Assembly: GCA_033296885.1 (NCBI GenBank)
Contig: MU863994.1
Coordinates: forward strand, 47,428-111,427
Source: Triangularia verruculosa
Lineage: Eukaryota > Ascomycota > Sordariomycetes > Sordariales > Podosporaceae
Length of the DNA: 64,000 bases
Reading direction: 5' to 3'
This document shows positions 45,461-55,446 of this stretch, in pieces. Made by a program: the position numbers and the translations under genes. Position 1 is the first letter of the stretch. Each line of letters opens with the position of its first letter. The notes under the pieces are model-generated. The model saw nothing but the letters and a program-made list of their open reading frames with translations, was not told where the DNA came from and searched no databases.

Positions 45461-48400
45461 ATGGCCGCAACATCAGCTTACAGCGCCACCAACGATATCG
45501 AAGATGCACCGGCCAATGCGATTGCCGTCATCGGTATGGGCTGCAAGTTTCCAGGGGCAGAGTCAGTGGAGGAATACTGGAAGCTACTGGATTCTGGCTT
45601 GTCCATGGTCACCGAGGCGCCGACCGGACGCTTTCCCACCAGAGACCACAGACGCAGCACAGAAAAGTCTGTTTTCCTGGGCAACTTCCTCAGCGACATC
45701 GAACATTTCGACAACCGGTTCTTCAAAAAGTCAAGCCGAGAGGCAGCATCAATGGACCCACAACAGAGACTTCTTCTTGAAGTCGCTTACCAAGCCTTGG
45801 AGTCGTCTGGCTACTTTGGCCCACGAGAGAAGGACACCGAGGTCGGCTGTTTTGTGGGGGTGTGCGCCTCGGACTACAACGACAACGTTGCCAGCCATCC
45901 ACCCAACGCCTTTTCTACCCTTGGTACTCTGCGGGCATTCCTGACGGGAAAGATCAGCCACTTCTTTGGCTTCTCTGGCCCGTCGGTCACGTTCGATACC
46001 GCATGCTCGTCATCGGCTGTTGCCATCGATGCCGCCTGCAAAGCCATCATTCACGGCGACTGCACGAGTGCCATTGCTGGTGGTGTCTCCATTTTTACAA
46101 GCCCGCATTTCTACCAAAACCTCGCCGCTGCGTCCTTCCTCAGCCAGACGGGTGCCACCAAGTCCTTCGATGCCGGGGCGGACGGCTATTGCCGCGGGGA
46201 AGGTGTTGGCCTAGTCGTCCTCAAGAGTCTGCCAAAAGCCTTGGCGGACGGAGACACCATTCTTGGCACAATTCTGTCCACTTCTGTCAAGCAAAGCAGC
46301 AATGTCGTGCCTATCACAGTGCCCTACAGCCCCTCACAGGCAGCGCTCTATTATAGGGTGCTCAAGATGGCCGGAGTGAGCCCTGATGATGTTTCCTACC
46401 TCGAGGCACATGGAACAGGCACGCCTATCGGTGATCCACAGGAATTCCAGGGCATCAAGGAAGTCTTTCAAAGCCAGACACGGACAGGGCCTCTGTACTT
46501 TGCTTCGGTCAAAGGCAATATCGGCCACACAGAGGGGGCATCCGGAGTTGCCGGCCTGATCAAGGTCCTCCTCATGATGCAGAAGAGAGCCATTGTTCGA
46601 CAGGCAAGCTATTCCCGGCTGAATCCCAAGATACAGCTCGATACCAGCCAATTTCGGATTCCGACAGAGACGGTTCCGTGGAAATCCGACGTCCTGATCG
46701 CTTGTGTAAACAATTATGGGGCGGCGGGTAGTATTGCCGCCATGGTCGTCAAGGAAGCAACCGGACCAAGTCCTGGCACGGGAAACAAGTCGTCGGCAGC
46801 CCTTTCCAAACACCCACTGCTGGTATCCGCAAACAGCGCAAAGAGTCTGGGGGAAAACTGTGCCAAACTGCGACAGTATCTCTCCTCTTTCAACGCCTCG
46901 TCAAGTGCCAATGTCCTTGCCGACATGGCCTACAACCTCAGCGACCACCAGGACCGATCACTGCCAAACATGTTCATAACAGCGGTATCAAGCATGTCAG
47001 AACTGGACGATCAACTCCGCATTGCAGCCTCCACCCCAGACTCTCAGCTGTGCCGTCTAAACCCTTCTCCAAAGCCGGTCGTGCTCATCTTCGGTGGTCA
47101 GACAAGTCGCTTCATCGGGTTAAGCAAGAGCGTCTACACCGGCTCAGCCTTGCTACGCAAATACCTGGACCAGTGTGACAAGGTTCTCAAAAGGCTTGGT
47201 CACGGAGGAATCTACCCGGCTATTTTTGACTCGACGCCCATTGATGACGTGGTGCAGTTACAGACCATGCAGTTCGCCTTGCATTATGCCTGCGCCCAAT
47301 CCTGGATCGCATGTGGCCTCAAAGTCGACTGCGTCGTGGGTCATTCCTTTGGCCAGCTCGTCGCCTTGACTGTGGCTGGTGTATTTTCGCTCCAGGACGG
47401 ACTCAAACTTGTTCATGGCCGGGCTGTCCTGATGCGTGACAAGTGGGGTTCGGAGAGGGGCACCATGATCGCGCTCGACGCCGACCATGGCAATACCATG
47501 GGACTGATCTCATCAGTGAGAAAGACAATGCCCTATTCTGGGCTCGAGGTGGCCTGCTACAATGGACCTCGGAGCCATGTCCTGGTGGGTTCTTCAACTG
47601 AGGTGGAGGCTGTGATCGAAGTTATCAAGAAGTCAACAGCGGTCAAGTACAAGGTCCTGAATGTTACTCACGGATTTCACTCCCGCTTTTGCGACTGTAT
47701 CATCCCCGGTCTTGAGGCGTTGGCAGCGTCTTTGACATACAACACACCCAAGATCAGGATCGAGACGACCTCAGATCGAGAGACATGGGCTGCCGCCACA
47801 CCCAAGTTGATCGCCGACCACACGAGGACGCCAGTGTACTTTGAAGATGCAATCAAGCGGATAGAGGCCAGATATGGGTCTTGCACCTGGGTTGAGGCTG
47901 GCTCGAACTCATCCGTTACGAGCATTGCCCGTCGATCACTGTCAGATGCTGAGAGCCGAGACCATCTCTTCTGCCCCGTCAATCTCAGCCGGGAAGATGC
48001 CCTGGGCGCCCTGGCTGATACCGTCACGAACTTGTGGAAGAATGGAAACCAAGTGCAATTTTGGCCATTTCATCGCATTCATCAAGCAGATTATCTGCCG
48101 TTGAACCTACCGCCATATCAGTTCGAAAAGGTCCGACATTGGCTGGACTTCAACTTTGTCGTAGAACAGCCAAAGCCAGTGCAGGCGCAAGATCAGATCA
48201 CCGAGACAGCGCCAGTGGTCGAGCCTGAGCCAGTCTTGATCACCTTCTCGGGATTTGACGTCACTCACGCCACGCAACGTCGCGCCGTCTTCACCATCGA
48301 TCCACGCAGTCAGGAATGGCGGACGCTCGTTAGTGGACATGCCGTCCTCCAGCAACCGTTATGTCCAGCTCCGTTGTATGTCGAGCTTGTCTTGCAGGCT

Positions 48401-51400
48401 GCCAAGATGACTGCTGAAGCAGAAGGGATATCGGCGCTTACATTTGGGCAGCTGGAGGGCCTTGAGATAACATCTTCGTTGGGCACGAGTGATGACAAGA
48501 TTATCAAGCTTGTCTTGGCCCCTTCGGACGGAGAAAGGTTCAGATGGGACTTTTCGTTCCACTCACAGCCGCGGGGCGTCAACACTTCCGCAAAGCCAGC
48601 CACCCATGCCGTGGGCAGTGTCAAAGTCATCACCACCCAAGACGACAGCACAACATCTGAACTAGATCGAATCTCAAGGCTCATCAGGCACCGCGACTTT
48701 GATGAGGTAACCACTCGGGTTGACGGCGAGGCTGTTCAGGGTTCACTGGTCTACAAGGTTTTCTCCAGAGTTGTGCAGTATCATGACTTTTACAAGGGTG
48801 TGCGTCAAGTTGCCGGCCACAATGGAGCGGTGGTGGCTCAGGTCGTGCTGCCAGCGGAGCAACCCCCTGTCACACAAGGACTTCTGTCGAACCCAGTCGC
48901 AGTCGACAACTTCCTTCAAGTCCCGGGGCTCTACGCCAATTGTCTTGGCCCATGTCCAGCGGATGAGGTATTTGTTTGCACCCAGGTGGACCGACTCTAT
49001 CTCTCGCGAGACTTTGAGGGTACAGCCAACAAGACTTGGAAGGTTTGCGCCACATCTACGGCAACATCCGACAGGGAGAGCGTCAATGATGTGTTGGTGT
49101 TTGAGCAGGAGTCAGGCAAGCTTGTTTTTGTCGCCTTTGGGGCGCATTTCAGCCGAGTTCGCATCACGTCGCTGTCAAAGGCGCTTTCGCGGGCAAATCA
49201 AGGACAGACCACGGCTTCTGTCGGTACCAATGGCATCACCAACGGCATCACTCGGCCCGTTTCTCCACCTCTTGTGGCGCCACCTAGCAATAGACAAGAC
49301 CCTGTCAGTCCACATGACACTCTCCAACAACATCCAGTTGTTGCCACTCCTGCCCCGCCGAAGCGTCCTGCTGGCCCAGGCATCGAGCAGGAGTTGCGGG
49401 AGCTGCTCACCAAGGTCACCGATGTGCCAGCCGATCAGTTCAAGGGAGATGTTACACTTGCCGATCTTGGTATTGACTCGCTGGTAACCACAGAGATAGT
49501 GTCCGAGGTGGACCAGGTCTTTGGTATCTCTATCCCTCAAGACCAATTGCAAGATCTCCAAACCTTCGCCTCCCTGTCCGCATACCTCGCTGGCCGTCTG
49601 GGTCGGGAACTGCAAGACACCCCCACAGTCGTTCAAACCACGGCTTCCAGCGAGCAGCGCCAGACACAGCCAAGTGCTTCGTCCTTGGAGGCGGCTCCCA
49701 CAGCCCCCGAGCGTGGGAGGCCAAGGGACTCTGAGAATTTGCTTCCAAAGCTCGCCAGCCTTTTAGCCAGCCATCTTGAGTGCTCTCCCGCTGACTTTGA
49801 ACGGTCCACGAACCTGGCAGATCGCGGTCTTGATTCTCTGCTCTGCATCGAACTCATGAGCGACATTGAAAAGACATTCGGTGTGTCAGTCGACCTGGCA
49901 CAGCTCACATCCGAGAGCACCTTTGGAGACCTCGCCGGCATGTTCGTCAAGGTCACTGGCCGTGATGTGTCCCCATCAGATACAACGAACTCAACCATCA
50001 CCACAACACCGACACCACCAACACCTAGCTTTGAGCCAAGAATCATTCCCCATGATCCCTCAGTCAAAATCCCACCACGCCCAGTTCCCACAAACACAGA
50101 CCGCAGGTTTCAGGCCGCTCCCGATGCGTTTGAATCCATCAAGGACCAGTTCAGTGACCTCGCCGACGCATACCATCTGACCGACTTTTACAAAAACGTC
50201 TACCCCAAGAACGCACGTCTCGTCCTTGCTTACACAGTCGAAGCATTCGCGGATCTTGGTATTGATCTCAGCAGTTTGCCCACTGGTGAGGAGATTCCAC
50301 CCCTGCCCAGCCTTCCCAGACATCACCACCTGCGAGATGTCCTTTATGAAGTCCTACGGGACGGAAAAATCGCAGATTACAACGGCAAGACCTACGTCCG
50401 CTCCGACGAGCCCATCGACAAAGTCCGCTCAAGCCAGCTGTTCAACGAACTTGTCCAGGAGTTTCCTCAACACGCCAAGGAGCACATGCTGCTGAACCTC
50501 TGCGGCGCAGAGCTGGGGAAGCTGATTAGCGGAGCCAAAGAGCCACTCACTGTTCTTTTCGGATCCAAGAAGAACCGCGATATCCTTGAGGACGTCTACA
50601 GTACCAGTCCCATGTACGTCATCATGTCACAGCTGCTCACGCGCTTTCTTGAAAAGGCTCTGAGCGGCGCCTCACCCGGCCCAGATGGTGTATTCCGAAT
50701 CATTGAGCTCGGCGCTGGAACAGGATCAACCACCAAATGGGTTGTCGACCGGCTTGTGCGGTGTGGCATCCCAGTCGAGTACACTTTCACCGATATCTCG
50801 CCCTCGCTCGTCTCTGAAGGGAAGCGCAAGTTTGCCAAGTACAACTGCATGAGATACGCCACCATCAACATCGAAAAGGAGCCCCCGACTCAGTACCACG
50901 GCCAGTTCGACATTGTCCTCTCCACCAACTGCATCCACGCCACCTCCAACCTGCGCCGCTCTCTCACCCACATCGACAAGCTTCTCCGACCCCACGGCTT
51001 CGTCTCGCTTGTCGAGTTCACAAGCCGCATGTTCTGGTTCGACCTGGTGTTTGGCCTCCTCGAAGGCTGGTGGCTCTTCGACGACGGCAGACCCTATGTC
51101 CTCGCCAGCCCCGAGTTCTGGGAAAAGTCCATGCGCTCAAGCGGCTTCCAACACGTTTCCTGGACAGGCGGCACAACCAAGGAGTCCGAGATCGTCCGCG
51201 TCATCACCGGCTTCAAGCAACCAGTCGACAACCCCGCCCTCTACCGCAGCACGCCACAAGAAACCACCGGCGAAGTCGAAACCCTCGTCTTCACCCACGT
51301 GACAGACAAGAACCTCCCCCTCCGCGCAGACATCTACCACCCAACCCCACAACAAGCCGCCGCCCAAAAAGACTGGACTGTAGGTGCGCCACTCTCAAAC

Positions 51401-52362
51401 CCACCACCACCACCACCCCTCCCCATCACCTCACTAACATCCCCCCCTACCCAGCCCTGATAATCCACGGCGGCGGCCACGTAATGCTCTCCCGTAAAGA
51501 CATCCGGCCCCGCCAAATCCACCACCTCCTCTCCCACGGCCTTCTCCCAATCTCAGTCGACTACCGCCTCTGCCCCGAAACAACCCTCCTCACCGGCCCC
51601 CTCCCCGACATCCTCACCGCCCACACCTGGGCCCGTACCTCCCTCCCCACCCTCAAACTCCTCAAATCCTCCATAACCATCAACCCAACCCACACAGCAG
51701 CAATAGGCTACTCAACCGGCGGCCTCCTAGCCATGTCCCTGTCCTGGACCTCCCCCCACCCCCCCTCCGCAATCCTCTCATTCTACTCCCCAACAAACTA
51801 CCAATCCCCCTTCTGGCAAACCCCCAACATCCCCTCCCACTCCCATCCATACACCACCACCCCCTTCAACCTCCTCGACTGCGTCCAACCAAACCCAATA
51901 ACCTCCTACAACATCCCCCCCAATCTCCTAGCAGCAGGAGGGTGGATGACCCCCTCCGACGCGCGCAGCCGTCTAATCCTTCACATGAACTGGCACGCCC
52001 AAACCCTGCCCGTCTTATTCCGCGGTCTACCCCCCGCCGGAACCCCCCACCCAGAGAGCTACACCTCCATGCCGCAGCCAGCAGAAGAGGAAATAATCAA
52101 AGCGAGCCCCTACGCGCAGGTTATAAGGGGTAACTACAAGTCCCCTACGCATATCGTTTTCGGGACAAAGGACGATCTGATACCCTGGCAGCAGGCCGAG
52201 GAGACGGTCAAGGCAATGAGGGAGCACGGGGTGGATGTGGGCTTCACGCTGGGGGAGGGGGAGCCGCACTTGTTTGACATGTACAGAGACCCGGATGGCA
52301 AGAGGTGGGGGTACGTGCTGGAGGGGTACAGGTTTCTGTTGGAACGGGTGGGGAGGTTGTGA
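45461..52362 (+). CDS. Non-reducing polyketide synthase, KS-AT-PT-ACP-ACP-CMeT-TE
   Basis: Two exons, 45461-51383 and 51455-52362, 2,276 residues. KS about 20-430 (IAVIGMGCKFPGAES; active Cys182 in DTACSSS; His317 in EAHGTGTPIGDP). Malonyl-CoA AT about 543-826 (Ser629 in GHSFG). Product template about 930-1240 with His960 (VSGHAVLQQ) and Asp1149 (PVAVDNFLQVPG). Two ACPs with Ser1340 (LGIDSL) and Ser1459 (RGLDSL), separated by Pro/Ser/Thr linkers. C-methyltransferase about 1560-1920 (IELGAGTGSTT). C-terminal alpha/beta hydrolase of the esterase type: HGGGH oxyanion loop, Ser2061 in GYSTGG, Asp in TKDD and His in GEPHLF. No ketoreductase, dehydratase or enoylreductase. No SAT domain precedes KS, so the starter is probably loaded by KS/AT. 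Expected product: a C-methylated orsellinic-type acid. The start at 45461 has a good context (GACATGG). Confidence 0.95.
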
Positions 52363-52367
52363 GGAAT

Positions 52368-52388
52368 GGGAGGGAGGGAGGGAGGGAG
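52368..52388 (+). repeat. (GGGA)n microsatellite just after the PKS stop codon
   Basis: Five consecutive GGGA-type units begin 6 bases after the PKS stop. Four or more G3 runs with single-A loops could form a G-quadruplex in the PKS 3' UTR RNA. Confidence 0.7.
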
Positions 52389-52545
52389 TAGGCACCTCTC
52401 CAGAACCAGAGGCGTTTGATAAAACCTTTTCGAAGGCATGTAAACTTGGTGGAACGATGCAAGATATAGGCCAACTTCCTGTCCGATTCACATTCGTTAA
52501 AACAAAGTGCAACGCTGGCTGATGCTTTTCCAACAACGAACACCA

Positions 52546-53061
52546 TCAAATCATGCTCACAAATCCGCCACCCTGGAGGAATCGTATCTGTTGCTCCTTC
52601 AAATCAGCCCAATTCCTCAACTCCTGCTCTTCATCTTCCAACAAAGGAGGCGGTAACATCCCACTTAGCTGGCCAAAGTGATCAAAATGCAGATTATGTG
52701 CGTGTTGCGGGTTGATTGTCGGCGCAGCCCTCTCCAATCTCATTAAGATATCCACAAACTTGCTTAGTGGCTCCTCAGCCTTTTGCGCAACAGGACCCTT
52801 CCGATCCGGGGCGCAGTTCAGCAGAGTTGATGCGACTTGGCGAATCTTGTTGATGAGACTGCTTCCGTTGGGCTCTATGTTACGTTGTGTGATGGAAGTG
52901 AGGACCGTCAGCAGGTTCTGCACGATTAGCTCCCGCTTAGCAAACATCTGTGTATCAATGGGATCCTGCTGCTGAGCAGCTGCGTGGAGGGCGGCGGCGG
53001 CGACCGACTTAGAGACCGCATCTGACCCCAGAGCGCCATTAGTTCCGTAGTGGTTAAATGC
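52546..53061 (-). pseudogene. Truncated gene fragment of unknown family
   Basis: An open minus-strand frame of 171 codons between an in-frame TAG (53062-53064) and the stop at 52546. It reads like the C-terminal part of a soluble alpha-helical fungal protein: an Ala-rich stretch, then MFAKRELIVQNLLTVLTSIT, RQVASTLLNCAPDRKGP, LSKFVDILMRLERAAP, and the end LKEQQIRFLQGGGF. The upstream neighbour is decayed repeat DNA and no N-terminal exon is found. Either a 5' intron acceptor (GATTAG) at the TAG leads to a lost exon, or the gene is broken. It could be the tail of a fungal transcription factor, but I do not recognise a domain. Confidence 0.45.
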
Positions 53062-53458
53062 CTAATCCAGGCCGGGGTGCTCGGGTTCTGGACAACGCCG
53101 TTTTCACCGAACTTGTAAGAGAAGTTATTCATCTATATGGCCTTAAGGTATGCGGATCGCAGCGGGATAATAGGAATTAGACCGCGCTATCAGAACAAAA
53201 GGGGCGGTTCGCTGCATGTCACGTCGAAAAGAAGTTGGCAGTTTGGTGGATATAGAAGGTCCTTAAGAAAGTCTTGGGCACATTAGATGTTGCCTGTATC
53301 TCGGATTTACGAGGAGTCGATATTCCAACCTACTACAAAGAAGCAAGACTATTCCTTAACCACGGGCCATGTCGAGATGTAAGTAACGTACGCAGCCTCT
53401 GAACTCTTTTACTACAGTTGCTAATGACGAGAATTAGTGCTGGGATTTTCTCGATAGG

Positions 53459-53776
53459 ATGAAACGACTTACAGGGATTATCATATGCATTGAACAGATT
53501 CCCTTCTATACTAAAGAAAGCCAAGGATCGGGGATAAGCAGATGTACCAACTGCATTTGCGAAAAATGTACCCTAAAGCAGGGCCATACTCGAGTTAAGC
53601 CGGAGGTTTCCGACCCGACAACCCCTCAAGATAATAGTAACAAATCCGTAACAGAGTCCGAGCTATTCGAGGATAGCAAGCAGCTATTTAAACATCTCAA
53701 CTTAGAGCTGGAAGACCAAGATAACCAGGGTGACCAAGGTAGCCAGAGTATTCGGCAGCCTGTATTCGGCGCGTAA
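53459..53776 (+). other. Short open frame, uncertain
   Basis: 105 codons with a CxxCxxCxxC-like cluster (CTNCICEKC) and a Gln/Asp-rich acidic tail. It lies in sequence flanked by decayed repeats. There is no family recognition. It may be a fragment of a lost gene or transposon. The rest of 53062-54237 holds nothing I can name. Confidence 0.25.
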
Positions 53777-54237
53777 TTGGGTTTAATGGAACCGCTGCCC
53801 CTAAGAATGTACGTTGTTTGCCCTTCCTAGAATCCAATGTTACCTCAAATTAATACTTTCAGTGGACGATTTTCCCGTTATCCGACCCTAGGCCAGTAGC
53901 AAAACCGCTGAATAGGCGCAATGAAAGGAATGAGGCCTTCTCCAGTGCCATCTGCGATGGTGCTAACCCTGGTAATGGAGCAGTATCCAAATTCTCAATC
54001 CCGCACCGCCCAGCCTCAAAAACCCAAACACTATAGCACTCGGATCGATGTCTAGAGTTCCATTGACCAGGCTGTTGGAGGGCAGGAGTGTGGACCATCA
54101 TCTTGACCCATGATTCCAGCTCCATGGCATGACAGCTTGATCTCCGTCCATAAAGAGGCTTCTTGACCCGTGCCATCTCGACATTCTTTCTTCTCCTCCA
54201 TCCTTCCTCTCCTCAAGGACAGCCACCCTAAGACAAG

Positions 54238-54937
54238 ATGCATCTTCCCATCGCTGCCTCGCTCCTCCTCTCGGCTCTGCCTCTGGCAGTGGCCACTCCC
54301 ACCCCCGGCCACGGCCACAAGGAGAAGGGTCTCAACACCTACGCCAAAGAGGCCGGTCTCAAGTACTTCGGTGCCGCCACTGACTCTCCCGGTTTCCGTG
54401 AGCGCGCTGGTTATGAGGCTCAGTATCCCAAGTATGACCAGATCATGTGGAAGTCGGATGAGTTCGGCCAGACCACGCCTACCAACGGTCAGAAGGTACG
54501 TCATTCACCTCGGTGAAAGCCACCAGGAAGGCAATCTAACTCGAACAACAGTGGCTCTTCACCGAACCTCAGCAGGGCGTCTTCAACTACACCGAGGGCA
54601 ACATTGTCACCTCCCTCGCGAAGAAGCATGGCAAGTATCTCCGCTGCCACGCCCTTGTCTGGCACTCGCAGCTTGCCCCCTGGGTTGAGGCCAAGACCGA
54701 CTGGACCAAGGACGAGCTCCGTGCCGTCATCGTCAACCACGTCACCCGCGTTGCCAAGGCTTGGAAGGGCCAGTGCTACGCTGGGACGTTGTGAACGAGG
54801 CGCTCGGGGAGGACGGAAGCTACCGCAAGTCCGTCTTCTACAACGTGCTCGGCGAGGAGTACATCAAGCTCGCCTTCGCCACCGCCGCCAAGGTTGACCC
54901 CAAGGCCAAGCTGTACTACAACGACTATAACCTCGAG
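54238..54937 (+). pseudogene. GH10 endo-1,4-beta-xylanase pseudogene (frameshifted, 3' truncated)
   Basis: Exon 1 54238-54495 has a signal peptide (MHLPIAASLLLSALPLAVA) and the GH10 N-terminal core KYFGAATDSPGFRE. After an intron (54496-54551) the frame reads WLFTEPQQGVFNYTEGN, CHALVWHSQLAPWV, TRVAKAWKGQCYA. One base is then missing near 54781, and the next frame continues WDVVNEALGEDGSYRKSVFYN (acid/base Glu in the NEA motif) and KLYYNDYNLE. Family similarity stops at about 54937, before the second catalytic Glu region. The remaining third of the enzyme is replaced by unrelated sequence. GH10 enzymes are secreted and cut xylan; this copy cannot be functional. Likely a plant-biomass degrader gene inactivated at the edge of a transposon-rich block. 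Confidence 0.85.
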
Positions 54938-55446
54938 ACCACTCAGATCCGAGGTTACGAGTCGAAGAAGAAGCGTCGAACCTGTGTCTACACTTAAGGG
55001 TCGTTCGGCTTACTTCGACGATGCCGGCGTAGATACGGATGGCCCCATCCGAAGCTCGTCTCAAACCACCAACGCTCCAATACACCCGTTGTATCGAACC
55101 CAGCAGGCGCTGAATCTTGGGCGCTTCGCCTACGAAGGAACAGGGTCAGGAACGCCAGGCTCGGTGCTGGCGGTACGATTGGGAGGAGGTGTCACTGCCG
55201 ATAGCGGGGATGGGGTGAGCATCGACGACGACTTGGGCAAGATCAGTGGTAATGCGTGTACGTCTCGCGCCCGAAGCGCTCGTGAATAAGGCAAGACCTC
55301 TTCTGCGGCGCAAAACAAACAATCTAAGGCCCGGAAAATATCCCGCCGAGAAATAGGCTTCAGAGCGCGGAGCACTTTTGCAAGAGCAGTTGCTGCTAGG
55401 TCGGAGTAATTAGGGATTTTATTTGGATGTATCTTTATTTTGCTTA
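54938..55446. other. Unrelated sequence joined to the xylanase fragment
   Basis: About 500 bases, GC-richer than the transposon beside it, with open frames on both strands but no recognised family. It begins abruptly where xylanase similarity stops, as expected of an insertion or deletion breakpoint. Confidence 0.4.

Noticed and set aside
48713..48721. ACTCGGGTT inside the PKS gene as a regulatory site
   Set aside because: It lies deep in coding sequence and differs in the last base; one such hit is expected by chance.
51070..52362. The PKS C-terminal hydrolase as a separate esterase gene
   Set aside because: A 71-base intron (51384-51454) joins it in phase to the methyltransferase part. 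The first 125 codons of the separate frame are out of frame with the PKS and look non-coding.
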